A stretch of DNA of 64,000 bases. It comes from Pagrus major (taxonomy: Eukaryota > Chordata > Actinopteri > Spariformes > Sparidae). Position 1 is the stretch's first letter. Every line of letters starts with the position of its first letter. Under the pieces are notes generated by a model. The model saw only the letters and a program-made list of their open reading frames with translations, did not search any database and was not told the origin of the DNA. Positions 47,501 to 57,768 of this stretch are shown one piece after another. The position numbers and the translations under genes are program-made. The stretch spans positions 20,842,197-20,906,196 of the forward strand of contig NC_133230.1 in assembly GCF_040436345.1 (NCBI RefSeq), read 5' to 3'.

Positions 47501-50500
47501 CTAAAAATAGGCTAGGCCTAAATATTATTTTAAGGGCCACCCAGCCATGATATAAAGATGGATTCTGTGGCCTTCAGTTTCATCATACCGACATCACTCT
47601 CCTCTGCAACCCCAACATCATCATCATCCTCATCATCACCACCATCAACCTCCAAAGCCTTGTGGCCCTGACCCTTTATTCACTCTGCCGGGCATAAAGC
47701 TTACAGACAGCTTTACAGGAGCAGCCCGCTCTCTAACCTCCAGAATCCTAACTGAATAGCAGATGGGCTCAGCTTTGTGTGTCTTTTTATTAGCTCTCCT
47801 AAATCAACACCTAACAATGCATGGAGAGAGAGAGGGAAATTGATTTCTTGCATCTACCAGTGCCCCGAGGTGGGTAGAGGGGTGGTTGGAGAGGGTAAAG
47901 GGTGAGGGGTGATGGAAGGGCGGAGTTGACTGGTTATGACTTTGCTTCAATTTCCTGTCTGGGAAGGTTGTACATGAAGGCAGACCAGACTGTGAAAATA
48001 GCAGCCAGTGGTGTTTTTTCTTTAGCTCTGTATCGCTGTTCCACTCCAATTTGTCACAGGCTGTTTCATCTTATTTCAACAGAACTGTCCTGTGCATAAA
48101 TATCCGACAGTAGAGATCCAGCAGCATTTAAAGCTCTATCATAGCATCATATTCCAGTATAAGCTTCTTACATTTAAATCCATTCCTCGTTGGGATATAC
48201 TTGCTTGATACCATACTGTACTTGATCTGCCATTACCCCGTCGTCAGCCCGTTTCTCATTCTTTATTCTTTGTAAGATTTATGGGGTTTTCATCATCCTG
48301 AGTGTAGTTATGAGTTGTGCTTGCATCCTGTCCGTGCCTGCCCACGTGTGAAGTAAGTAGCCAATATAGTAAATCATTAACCAGGACCAATCCGTTACCG
48401 TCAGGTCAACCCTTTGCATGACTGTCCTTTAAGCAATAAAGTGATGATATGGAGATTACGCTTACCCAGCAGGGTGCATTGACTTAGACTGCTTTCTGAC
48501 CATCGTCTGTGATTTTCTGGAAGGTTTGCGTGATCAAACTTTTAATTCTGTGTGTGTTTGCAGGGAAAGGTCATCTTTGTATTGAGCTGCTTTCATGAGG
48601 AGGAGATTTAGGGTCCCTCAGCCTGCCTCTGTGGTCTCTAGGTCTGTTGGGTTAGCTGTATTAAGTGGCACTGCATTAGAGCAGAGGATTGTTGTTTCCC
48701 CGCTGCTTCACTCCTCCTGATCACCTCGGAGGTTCCACGGAGCAAAGGCCTCATAAACATTTATGTACGGGCTGTGGGCTCATGTCTTAGGCCACGACTC
48801 CACTGGGCAGAAGCCCGGTGGCCCTTAATGCCTCTTAAGAGACTGTGTTGTCTGTGTGTTTGTGTGCGTGTTTGTGCGAGTGTTTATTTACTGAAAACAA
48901 AGAGAAAGTTATGTTCCACCCTCACTGATAGCTCTGCGTGCCTCTGGCTTCCTGGATGAGGTATTTATTTTCACATTTGGTGGCTTATCATATGTTTTCA
49001 TGCTGGGACACTTGTCATATGTAAATGTATGGCTTTGGGCGCAAGAGTCCCCTCAGCTGTTGTTTTCTTTTGTCATTTCTCCCAAGCAGAGATGGACACC
49101 CTAGGGAGCCTACTTAGAGATGAAGTGAAAGGACAAAACTCCACTGGACACCGTCTCTAAAAGCAGAAATAAGCTGAAATCTGCTCATTCCTCTTCTTTC
49201 TTCACAAAATAAATAAAAGCCACATTTTGCTTGTTTTTTTTGCGAGGAATGTCTCTGTGGGATCTTCAACTAATCCCTCCAAGCCTTATTTCGGAGTTGT
49301 CTCCTCACGTATAGCTTGTTTGTTCTGAAATGCTTGGTGGACCTGATCAGCAGTCTAAAGTTGCATGCAGGCAAAGCATCTCAGTCTAAACAAACAACCA
49401 TCGCAAAAAAGAGGAAGTGGTTGAATTAGGGAATGAGGGTCCCGGAGGGCAGTCAGGGACCACACTGGTAGCAGACCACTGACGCGCCTGGAAAATGTGA
49501 ACAACATACAGGAAATCCTTTCAAAAGATAGTGAAATATGCTTGGGATCAACTGCCTGCAGCCATGTTAAAGCCTCTCTCTTCTGACTGTTTGCTCCACA
49601 GGACCCTGGATATGCATCCTTCCTGTTTGAGCAGCTCCAGGCACCTGGGAGCCATGAAGCTGGTGTCAGCTGTTGCCAGGTGTGCGCCACATCTCTCCAC
49701 CAACTGAGGCAGGAGGCCTTGCAGACGCTCCACGCGCCCATCCTCACCATTAGCTCAGACATGGCCACCCTGCCCCCTCCATCCTTCTTGCCGCAGCCTG
49801 CCAGATTCACCATGTCCTCCAGTGTCCATGCAAAACAGCTGTCCAAAAGTCAACCGGCTGCCCACTCTGTGCTGCCTTTGGGCGAGCGGCACAGGGTACC
49901 AGGCTGGTCACAGAGCCCCTCGGTGTCTTCAGGGCCAAAGACAAGTGTCCAGGTGACTGTGGCAGGAGGGCAGCTCACTGGATCCTTGAGCACTGTCACC
50001 ATTCAGGCACAGCAGTACCTCGAGGGCATGTGGAGCATTTCCAGGGTCAACAACTTCCTGCCTCAGCCTAAACCGGTACGTCTTGAATGTGTCCCTTTTC
50101 ATTTTATATCACATTGCAAAAAAAAAAATAGTGCAACATTAGAACAAGCACTTAAAAAAGCAGACAATAACTACGACTAGCTACTTCAGCTCCTTTTTTG
50201 AAGTTTTGAGGGCCATATCATCAGTAAATAGGCTACGCACACAGCGCAATTGAGAAGCGTTCACACATTCAACCTTCTCTCTTCTTTATAATTGTTGTCT
50301 GTGAGCTTCTGTAAAGTATGCTACTTCTCGTTTTTAAAACCTTTTTGAGCCTTGTATCAATCTATGGTGTGTATGGTTTGAAAAGTCCTTGAAGTTGATG
50401 CTTAAGAAGGTGTTTTTTTATTGTAAAATACTTTAATTTGTTGTTACACTTTAGACCTTTAAGATAAAATGTGCCTTTATTGACCCCCTGTGGGGGAAAT

Positions 50501-53500
50501 TCATTCAGAGAGATAAATTAGATAAAATAGAATAGAAATAGTATATAGAATAGATAATTCTGTGTGCTTAAACATGTGCAATGGTCGTGTAAATGTAGGA
50601 GATGATAATGATTATTATTATTATTCTTATTATAATTATTGTTATTACCATCTGTATCTATATTTAAAACAGTAAGAGCAAGCATTATTTTGCAATGACG
50701 TCCTGGTTACAATACATAAGAAACACAATCCATACAAACACTGGGACACTTAAGATATATCAGCAAGTTACACAACAAACAGATGAAGAAGCCCTGCAGA
50801 GAATTTGTGAGTCAGAACTCTTGTGCTGACCTCTCATTCCTCAGCGGTCATGGAGCCTGAGTGATCTGAGGTCAGAGGTCATCGCAACACTAATCTGCTG
50901 ACCTCCTCCTCAAGGGCATTTCAAATGACCACCCCACAGCCTCGCCATAACTCTTCTCTCATGTTGGATGAGCATTAGTCTGTGCTTTGTTTGATGTCTA
51001 AGAGACCTAGAGAGGCTCTGAGTTTTGCCCTTACCATCGTGGTATTAATCATGCTGTATCGTGTTCGTCTTGCTTATTTGCACAATTATGCAGTTTTTAC
51101 AGGCGGTGATTTCTAATAGAGCTGCAACAATAAGTCAATAAATCGATCGGTCCATCAAAAGAAAATAAATTGCCAGCTATTTGATAGTCAATTAATCATT
51201 TCAGTCATTTTTTAAGCAGAATGTCAATTTTTATTTTATGAATGATCGTAAATCGAGTGTTTGGGTTTTGGACTGTTGGTTGGACAATAGAAGCAATTTG
51301 AAGAAATCACTTTGGGCTTTGGGAAATTGTAATGGGCATTTTTCACAATTGTTTGACATTTTTATAGACTAAATGATCGATCGATCAGTCGTGAAAGTAA
51401 AAGGCAGATGAATCGAAAATGAAAATAAAAGTTTCTGGAATCGTGCAGCATATTTCTTTTCCTTCTGTCTTTTTTACTGATGCGTCTCTTCCTGCATTGA
51501 CAGGGACATCTGGTTTCAGACCTCATTTACAAACCGCTGTGACATTCTTCACCAGGCAGACTCAGTGTACAAACCAAACAGCATGTGCTAACATTAACCA
51601 GTCCTTGCACTTTGATATTTCCCATTAGATATATATATACTGTAAATTTCTGTTCCATCTGTGTTGATAACTGCAGTCTATTATGGGTCTTGGCAGTGTT
51701 ATTCCTTCCTTTCTGCTCGACAATTGAAGACAGATTTTCACTCCTCCCTTTAATGTCAACAAGTGCCTTTGGAGATAGTTTATGGGCAGCCATCAAAAGC
51801 TTTTAACTGCATGTACGCAATCTAGGGCAAATCAAACGGCCTGGCACAGAGGGGAGAGTCTGACTTGTGTTCTCCATCTATGTGTCTAAAAGCAATTAGC
51901 GGCCCTTGGAGCTGGGATGAGTTGCTCAATGCCACATAGCTAGCTGAGGCTGGGGCCCTTGTTCGAAGGAGAGAAATGTCCCTTCAAGACATGAAGTTAC
52001 AGACACAGCAGAAATGGGTTTTATTTTCTCAAGCTGGTTTCTTTCATTAAAACCAGATCCTTCAGAATGACAAAAACCCACACACACTCTCGAGGATTGG
52101 GAGTTAGGCTGTGCCGAAAGCTTCAATTCATTATCCCCTCTTGGGTTTTTTTATTTTTTGTGTGGGGAAAGCACGCAGTGGTGTTCAGACAAAGAAGCAG
52201 GCATAGACTTTGTGCGTGTTAGACCGAAATCCTTCAGAGTGTGTTAACCAGGGAGCCTGGGGCGCTCCCACACACAGCCCATTATAGGGCACCTTGAATC
52301 TCCCATTAGGGAAAAGGCTCTGGTTAACATCTGGAATGATGTTTGTGGTTGTTGGAATTGAACTATCTGGCTCCCTCTCTGTAATTGGCTGACGATGGGT
52401 CATATGAATGTAGTTGCCTTGAATCTTCCAAATCGTACAAACTTTTCTGAGACAGTCTTTTGCTAGAACCTGGTGCAAAACCTGAACTTAGATCAGCTCC
52501 AAATTCCCAACTGCTTAACCAATTCCTGGCATTATTGGAAGTTTGGGTGATCCAGAAAACAACATTGCAAGCAGTGCTATGCCACGATTCAAAACCAGAA
52601 ACTGATTGACCAAATCTGTGTTTCTCCCTTTGCTCCATAAAACTCACAACCGCATGTGCGCTAATCTACAAAGTCCAAGTGCTCTTGACCCATGAGGGTT
52701 TCCGTTATTGGCCCACTGGTTGCCTGCTGCCATGGCCTGCTCAGTTGCCACCAATTTGAAGCCCAGCAGATGATCTTGGCTGCTGCTTCTTTGGTGCAGC
52801 TGGGCTTGCATGGCAGTGTGCCACCGAGAGCGACGATGATCAGAGAAGAAAAGGATGCAGGAAGGGAAGGGAGGGAAAATTCCAAGTCCTGCCAAAGTAG
52901 TAAAAAAATAAAAAAATAAATGGCATTGATGTTTTGGTATCTTCTTATAGACAGGAGTGAAATATCAGGGTGTCTGAAGGCACTGTAGGATTCCAGTATT
53001 GTTAAAAAGTCGATTCTCACCTCAGTTGCTTTCTGTTGGTTAGAGAGGCCATCCAAGCACGACAGCCAGATTAACACAAGGCCTATTTCACTTCAGCAGT
53101 AATCGTCTGTTGACCACTGGGATCATAGGTCACAGGGGAGTCCTGCTACTCTCAGCGGCTGAGGAGAAGATAGACTGCTGATTGGGTGCTGGCCTACGCT
53201 GTTTACCCCAGACTTCACAGGAAGCACTTTCCCGAACTCTTTTTCTCTCTTTCAGTTGTCTTCTTCACTCTCTCCATTATGTTCAAATCTCTCGCTTTGT
53301 ATCCCCCCCTCCCTTTCTTGCCCTTTTCATTCTACTGGTAAACCAAGGCAAAGGGATCAGGGAGGGCTGAGGGTTAAAGGGTGGAAGGCCAGCTCATTAC
53401 TGACTCTCAGCACAAACGGCTGAGCACACATGGCTCCACTGACACGGCCTAATTACCTGACCAGGGGATAGATTGTACTTTTCAGCCAGAATCAGGGCCA

Positions 53501-56283
53501 TCCCAGGTCCAAGGCTACAGAGAACAGCTTGGCTGAGGGGATTAAGTCTCCAGTTTTAACCAAAGGGAATAAAAATCTTTGATAGGCACTGTGATGTGCT
53601 TGAGTGTGTGTGCGTGTGTCTGAGTCCGTAGTTTGTCCTGAAATTGTCTGCCACTTGATTTTTAAACCGTTTAAAACTACCCAGACTCGATCAGTGACAG
53701 ATTTGATGTTCTTTACACATCAGCTTCCTGTACGGCTGCGTGTGAAGTGCTCTCGTCTTTCGTGCCAAAGTGTAATGGGTCTACTTCCCTGGTATGCGCG
53801 GAGTTCCTAACCTGTCACCGACACCAGCATGGTGCGAGGCTTTCCGCTCTGACATCTGCACAAGGATCTGTATCTGGCTCATTTCAGTTTGCAGCCATGG
53901 TGTGCTTCTCAGGCCATAACTTCACACAACCGCAGCTTGATATCTGACTTAACCTCCATGATGAAGTCTCAAGAGAGCCAAACCAGACCTCTAAAAACAA
54001 GGGCTGTGATTCGTAACTCTGATAACAAGTGCAAAGGGAAGAGATGGGAAAGTGGGAATTCATGAGGTACATGCACTGCAGGGGCCTCATTACAGAAACC
54101 TCTGTCTGAAATCATATCTTATCTCAGGTTAGGATGACATTTAGGATTTTTGGTATTACAAAAACCTGCTTCCTTGCTGCATTTAGGAGAAAATCATATT
54201 TTATCTTAGAGTAGGAATTTATGGAACTGTCCCAACTTAAGAATTTCCCTAAGTTAAACAATTCAAAGTTAGAATCGCACAGACCCTGTCCTAAGTTTAA
54301 GATAATCATGAAGATGAGGAACAACATGAACACACCCGTTGGAGAAGCTAACGCTGATGTTAGCCTGCTGGGGAGGCTGACATCAATGTTAAGCATTGCT
54401 TCTGTAATAGGATGATAGGATTTTTCCTATAAGTGAAGATAGGTCAAGCAGTCAGGACAGTTGTTCTGTAATGAGGCCCCTGGTCCAGTGTCGGACAAAT
54501 GGTCAGTGAAGCTTTTCTGGGAGAAGATAATGCACCGTGCTTTAATATAACAGCACATTGTACCACATGTAGAGTTAACAGTGGCGACACTCTGCAGGGC
54601 AATAGCCAAGCCTCTCATGTGAATGTCAGAATGTGAATATGTCCTCACATCCTGATGTATAGCATTCACATGTCAGGCCTGGCATATAAATAGTGCAGCT
54701 GTCAGCCTGTGCTGACAAATGGCAGATAATGGAAGGCCATACACTTTGCAAAAAAGATTGTAAAGGATGTTATTTTAGTTGCCAAACATGAATCTCGGGC
54801 AAACACTGAGGTGGTAAATATGCAGAGGGCCTGAACTGTGTTTATAATACATATCCTGTCAAATGGCACTGAGGCTGCAGCGCTGTGTTGTGCTCCATTC
54901 AAGGTCGTTGCTGATTACACAATGTTCAATGTGTCAGCGTTATAAATGTTTTTAGGAAAACTTTGGCCTTTATTTATTTAATTTCCGATGCTGAAAAGCC
55001 ACAGAACCGGTTTTTGTCAGCTGCTATTGATCATTGTCTTGCAGGATAAACTCTTGGCTCCGGTGAGGATTAACCTTTTGTCAGTTTGTGGTGACTCCAG
55101 CTGAAGCGTATACCCTCAGAGTTGGCTTTTGGCTTTTATAATTAGCTCTCTGCACTCCTTCAGTTGGTCTATGAGCAATCAGTGAACCACTGCAGGCTCC
55201 AGAGCTCCAGATGAACCTTTATGCGCCATGTCCACTAAGCTACTACAGTTTTAGCTTCAACTTGAAACAGAAAAAGAGGGCTAGAGGGCTTTGTATGGAT
55301 GGTTTCGATTTTTTGTGGACTGTGCATCTGTAGCTTTGTGTTCAGCCATATTCATACTTTAAAGGGGCACTGTGTAGATTTGCAGAGGAAATTCAAACTC
55401 AGAATTTTATATTTATGAATCGTGTTGATGATGAAACTGTCGTAGCTGTTTTTAAATGACCTGCTGAACAAATAGGAAGGCATACAGGTGGTATATCCAG
55501 TGTGTCTTTGGCATTAGTTAGCAGAGAAACAGATGCAGCTCACCCCAGTTTCCTCCTGTTCATTTACCAAGCTGCCGGAGCCATGTGTGCTCATGCAGGC
55601 ACACTTTTATACCTCGTTAACATTAAGGCTATGGAAATCTAATTTCTCACATTGTTGTTGATTGTTTACTCCCTTGGAGACTTGATCGTCCAAGTATAAC
55701 TCAACTTGCAGGGTGACGCGTTCTTCTTTCTTGATGAGTAAAGTTCCAAATTACCCATGGAGGTATAGATATAATCTGGAGCAGGGTGAAGTAAATCGCT
55801 AGTGATTTAATTACTAATTAAATGTGGGTTATCACTTAATTACAGCAGGCTACAGCCAGAGCAACCTCAAGAGTGTTGCCAGAATCAATGAATGGTGCAG
55901 CATCCTTGCTGTTCTGTAGGGAGCTCTCTACGGTGGATACTGCTGACTCCCGCTAACCGTTGCTGGCTGCAGCAGCTGCCTGTCCATCTGTGGCACAGGG
56001 GGAGTAATGGAGTGGAAGGAAGGTGCGCAGGAGCAGCAAAACTTGTAAGTGATGGTTGTGGTCTTATCTCTGTATCTGTGTGTTAACAGGCCCAGGGTTT
56101 GATGGGAGAGGCAGACAGAGACGTCACAGCCTTGGAGGCCCCAGTCACCACCATGACCACCAGCAGCACCAGCAGCAGCACCCTGACGCCCTGCCGACTG
56201 AGGAGCTCCAGCCAACCGGGACTCCCAGCACCCGTCGCCAATACATCCACCTCCTCATCTGCAGCAGCCTCCTTCTTCATTAG
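21898..56283 (+). CDS. KIF26A: KIF26A: atypical kinesin, N-terminal part (continues past the window)
   Basis: Four exons join in frame: 21898-22032, 24067-24285, 49602-50075 and 56090-56283 (phases 0, 0, 0, 2), giving about 340 residues. Diagnostic matches to human KIF26A are TVTIQAQQYLEGMWSISRVN and, at the very end, AAASFFIR, which in human runs directly into AAQKL. The kinesin motor domain lies in later exons outside the window. KIF26A is known as a kinesin lacking ATPase activity that stabilises microtubules, binds Grb2 and restrains GDNF-Ret signalling in enteric neurons. Two CxxC motifs with equal spacing to following Leu, Arg/Lys and Ala residues are visible in exons 2 and 3. Only the first exon is uncertain. 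Confidence 0.92.
22033..24066 (+). other. KIF26A intron 1
   Basis: 2.0 kb. The right part (about 23460-24050) is GC-richer and could be a second promoter serving a start in exon 2. No exon is supported inside it. Confidence 0.6.
24067..24285 (+). CDS. KIF26A: KIF26A coding exon 2 (first CxxC motif)
   Basis: 73 codons, phase 0/0, donor GTTGGT. Encodes SPVTPRKRL and SSRPPPEGAGS, matching human LEVSPRKRL and GSRPAPEGAG, then FCQQCQKKVAELKKQALAL, matching human WCRHCHTKLVELKRQA. The acceptor (TTTATGCTGAAG) is only moderate. An in-frame ATG at 24058 lies just inside the presumed intron, so a transcript starting here would add MLK instead of exon 1. Confidence 0.92.
24286..27085 (+). other. KIF26A intron 2, left part
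   Basis: Non-coding. 24700-25700 is GC-richer than average and has several open frames on both strands, none with a recognisable product or splice context. I see no repeat family here with confidence. Confidence 0.6.
27093..27135. repeat. Short tandem duplication, 23-bp period
   Basis: CATAAAGAAATAGGGGGTGT occurs at 27093-27112 and identically at 27116-27135, separated by TAG. It looks like a recent replication-slippage duplication. Confidence 0.9.
27420..27800 (+). repeat. Dispersed repeat with ACACAAAAACTACTGAAC core
   Basis: The core ACACAAAAACTACTGAACAG, then CCACGAAACTC, then TCAGGGAATAATGCATC, then CTTGGCGGAGGTATGCGCT, in this order, is a recurring dispersed repeat in fish genomes as I know them. 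It is a single degenerate copy with no coding capacity. Confidence 0.6.
27801..29939 (+). other. KIF26A intron 2, segment without features
   Basis: Non-coding. I see no repeat family, structured RNA or exon in this 2.1 kb that I can support. Confidence 0.6.
29940..30169 (+). repeat. Dispersed repeat ending TATTGCACCTTTAA, copy 1
   Basis: Shares TGTGCTAGCGGTGT, the CTAACTGAGCTAACT run, TTTGTTTTGA and a terminal CATATTGCACCTTTAA with 47080-47341, in the same order and orientation. The two copies define a dispersed family of about 230-260 bp. Confidence 0.75.
30170..34979 (+). other. KIF26A intron 2, segment without features
   Basis: 4.8 kb of non-coding sequence. Open frames are short and lack codon bias or splice context. 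I see no repeat with confidence. Confidence 0.55.
34980..35255. repeat. hAT-like non-autonomous element, near full length
   Basis: Begins TAGAGCTGCGA and ends TTGCAGCTCTA, giving short terminal inverted repeats. The interior is AT-rich with CGATTATTTTCATTGTCGAG near the left end. Same family as the copies at 3073, 15229 and 51117. No transposase. Confidence 0.7.
35878..36060. repeat. Partial copy of the GTACTT-rich palindromic element
   Basis: GCAAAGTAACTAGTAACTAA through AAAGTAGCAGAAAATGGAAA to AAACTGTACTTAG follows the order of the right arm at 1853-2021. Diverged, with no opposite arm. Confidence 0.6.
36061..39649 (+). other. KIF26A intron 2, segment with a TG microsatellite only
   Basis: Non-coding. 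The only clear feature is (TG)n at 38661-38689. The long open frames near 37142-37680 have no similarity or splice context that I recognise. Confidence 0.55.
38661..38689. repeat. (TG)n microsatellite
   Basis: About 14 uninterrupted TG units. Confidence 0.95.
39640..39900 (+). repeat. Tandem pair of about 120-bp repeat units (teleost dispersed repeat)
   Basis: Unit 1 (about 39645-39760) and unit 2 (about 39770-39900) share CAGAGGATG/CAGTGGATGAAT, ACTTTGTTGATCCCCTGACTTT / ACTTTGGTGATTCTCTGACTT and GCGCCACCATGAGGT / CGCCACCAGCAGGTCAAA, in the same order. This is a tandemly organised repeat common in fish. Confidence 0.7.
39925..40087 (-). repeat. Dispersed repeat with TCCAGTGTGTAGGATT end, minus orientation
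   Basis: Read on the minus strand, it begins AAAGATCCAGTGTGTAGGAT, continues CAGAAATGGAATATAATATT and reaches CTAAGAATTGTTGTTTTCAT. As I recall, this is a highly repeated teleost element. Single truncated copy. Confidence 0.65.
40540..41260. other. Candidate conserved non-coding stretch (unverified)
   Basis: About 700 bp without simple repeats or recognisable transposon ends, with mixed TAAT-containing motifs (for example TAATTATG, TAATTACGG) and balanced composition, inside the large intron. It looks like the kind of sequence that is often an enhancer. Nothing here proves conservation. Confidence 0.2.
43028..43103. repeat. (AC)38 microsatellite
   Basis: 76 bp of perfect AC, the longest simple repeat in the window. 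Cys/Val open frames on the minus strand across it are artefacts. Confidence 0.98.
43905..44060. repeat. Possible DNA-transposon-derived repeat (GGTTCG.../GTGTGAAAGCACC)
   Basis: TTGGTTCGCTTGAGGGTTCG, AAACGAACCACACTAGG and GTGTGAAAGCACCC resemble a dispersed fish repeat as I recall it. No second copy is visible in this window. Confidence 0.35.
44521..44551. repeat. (AC)15 microsatellite
   Basis: Uninterrupted AC units, preceded by a broken AC run from 44510. Confidence 0.95.
44552..47079 (+). other. KIF26A intron 2, segment without features
   Basis: Non-coding. I see nothing that I can support as an exon, RNA or repeat. Confidence 0.55.
47080..47341 (+). repeat. Dispersed repeat ending TATTGCACCTTTAA, copy 2
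   Basis: Partner of 29940-30169. It shares CTGTGCTAGCGGTGT, GCTAACTGAGCTAACT, TTTGTTTTGACTATGA and the end GCATATTGCACCTTTAA. Confidence 0.75.
47380..47520 (-). repeat. GGCTGGGCGATA-type repeat, minus orientation, with AT run
   Basis: CTTTTGAGGAGATTT, then ATATATTGTGTATCGTGC and ACAGCCTA, is the reverse complement of the order seen at 59850-59945. An AT microsatellite (47384-47404) sits at its edge. Confidence 0.65.
47521..49601 (+). other. KIF26A intron 2, right end
   Basis: Non-coding up to the exon 3 acceptor (TTTGCTCCACAG). No other feature is supported. Confidence 0.6.
49602..50075 (+). CDS. KIF26A: KIF26A coding exon 3 (second CxxC motif)
   Basis: 158 codons, phase 0/0. Acceptor CTCCACAG, donor GTACGT. 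Starts DPGYASFLFEQLQAPG (human DPCLSALLLDKLPAPG), then CCQVCATSLHQLRQEA (human RCDVCATHLQQLTREA). A long Ser/Pro-rich low-complexity stretch follows, then the strongly conserved STVTIQAQQYLEGMWSISRV block. The minus-strand frame at 49355-49846 is a shadow of this exon. Confidence 0.97.
50460..50650. repeat. Possible retroposon 3' end plus (ATT)n
   Basis: TTTATTGACCCCCTGTGGGG followed by GAAATTC resembles the 3' end shared by some fish non-LTR elements. AT-rich GATA/TAGAA-like and ATT repeats follow to 50650. Low resolution. Confidence 0.4.
51117..51440. repeat. hAT-like non-autonomous element
   Basis: Begins TAGAGCTGCAACAATAAGTC and carries the internal CACTTTGGGCTTTGGGAAAT and ATCGATCGATCAGTCG segments typical of the family. 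The right terminus is diverged. Confidence 0.7.
54079..54482. mobile_element. MITE with perfect 19-bp terminal inverted repeats
   Basis: CAGGGGCCTCATTACAGAA at 54079-54097 is the exact reverse complement of 54464-54482. The element is about 404 bp with no coding capacity. The interior repeats AACTTAAG/CCTAAGTT motifs in inverted pairs. I see no clear target-site duplication, so the superfamily stays open (PIF/Harbinger or hAT are possible). Confidence 0.85.
55355..55640 (+). repeat. Possible dispersed repeat (AAAGGGGCACTGTGTAGATTT end)
   Basis: The opening resembles repeat ends of the AAAGGTCCAGTGTGTAGGATT type (compare 39925-40087). The right boundary is uncertain. Confidence 0.35.
56090..56283 (+). 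CDS. KIF26A: KIF26A coding exon 4
   Basis: Acceptor GTTAACAG, donor GTAAGC. Phase 0 in, phase 2 out. Encodes a Ser/Thr-rich disordered stretch and ends in SSSAAASFFIR, matching human SAAASFFIR just before AAQKL and the motor domain. The next exon is outside the window. Confidence 0.95.
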
Positions 56284-57741
56284 GTAAGCACGCCCTGGAC
56301 GAGTGTGTCAAAAGCCAGAGAGATTAGCTTGAGCGGTGTTAAATGAAGTGTTTAGTGTGTGCGTGAGCTTGCGAGGAGGAGATGTGCACAGACTCGCCTT
56401 TCGAATGTCTGCCGAAGGTTCATGGTGTTGACTTCCATGTGGGGCACCTATTCCGTGGAGATGTTGTTCTTGCCATGGTTGAATTGTAGCATCGCCTTGG
56501 GATACGCACCATCATGGGACTAAATGAACCTTTAGTTACAGGCACCAGTGCCCATGAATGGATAATAGAATTACATAATTCGATATGAAGAGGGAGTGTC
56601 TCACGAAGGGGCTTAAATTAAAGCTGAGTATTGTCCTAAGGTATTTCTTTTTGAGGTGTTTTTTTTCTTTGTTTCTTTGTTGTTTTAGTGAGGTGCTGGC
56701 CTGTCACATATAGCTCCATATGCATGTCTCGTTACTCAGGTCATCTTCACGATCACATTTATCATTTTTGCGTCTTCAACTCGAAACAGCTCTTCAGATT
56801 TTGCAACTTGTTTATTTCCATTAAACCATTTGGTCCCCGTGTATCTCAGGCTTTTTCAGCCCTCCTTGGCTCTGGTGTTGTTGTTGCCCCGGAGAGTACT
56901 TCACCCTCTCCAGGCGGGTGGATGGCTGGTGCAATGTGCTATATTGTCATTGATAGATTCCCTGGCAGGCTGGTCAGTGCATACATTCGCTGCCTCCACT
57001 CTCTAAGGAGTGCTGCGCCATAATGAATGTTGGCGAAAAGGGAAGCTGGCTAAGAATGATGCATAGGACCATTGAAGCTCTGCACCACAGGAGGTGAAGG
57101 GACTTGTCGAGTGTGACAGGAAGCCCGTGTGGGATCTGTGGAGCTTAGCTTTTCTCCAAGCACCCCCAAATGGAGTTTGTCTTGCCAGCTTTCACAGGGT
57201 CAGAGCATATCAGTTGGGGCCATGAGGCCTCTTCTTTTGGCGAAGGGGACATTCCAGATCCTCCACTAAATATGCAACTTCCTGTGCGTGCCGCATCCCG
57301 TCACAAGAGCAGACGTGAACAACAGCGAGGTGCGGCCCTCAGCTAGACAGGGTTAATTCCTGACACTGATTTATTAGTTCTCAATGTTTTCTTTGGACCA
57401 GAGCTCAAAAAGAGTTGTGCAGAGAACCGAGTCTAGCCAAGCGCAGGGAAAAAAGAGGGAGGTGGACTTGTTATTTCCCCTGTAACGGGTCCTGGTGGGG
57501 CAAAGGAGGTGTAGGTGGAAGTACAGTAAAAGGGTTCCACCTTTCATTTCATCCCAGTGATAATTTGCTGCCAAGAATGTGGTGTTTTACTTGGCCCAGA
57601 GGAAAACAATGATGATGGGCCAGCTTTGAACAGCATCACATCCCACAGATAGAGAAAAGAGCGGTGGAGATGCACTGTGCTTGATTTGAAGCACACACCC
57701 GTTTCCTGACCCTCTGCAGCTGTTGCCTGCAACAGGAATAC

Positions 57742-57768
57742 CATCATCATCATCATCATCATCATCAT
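57742..57768. repeat. (CAT)9 microsatellite
   Basis: Nine perfect CAT units. A Met/Asp-run open frame on the minus strand is an artefact of it. Confidence 0.95.

Larger units (their letters stand above)
50076..56089 (+). other. KIF26A intron 3
   Basis: 6.0 kb. It contains a LINE/SINE-3'-end-like stretch (50460-50650), a hAT-like element (51117-51440), a MITE with perfect terminal inverted repeats (54079-54482) and a possible dispersed repeat (55355-55640). No extra exon is supported. Confidence 0.75.

Noticed and set aside
49355..49846. 163-codon minus-strand frame
   Set aside because: It lies opposite KIF26A exon 3, whose plus-strand frame matches the known protein.
52363..53077. Overlapping minus-strand frames of 83-138 codons
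   Set aside because: No similarity that I recognise and no consistent codon bias; probably chance.
55892..56086. Extra exon just before KIF26A exon 4
   Set aside because: The frame has no acceptor in phase, and its composition does not resemble KIF26A.
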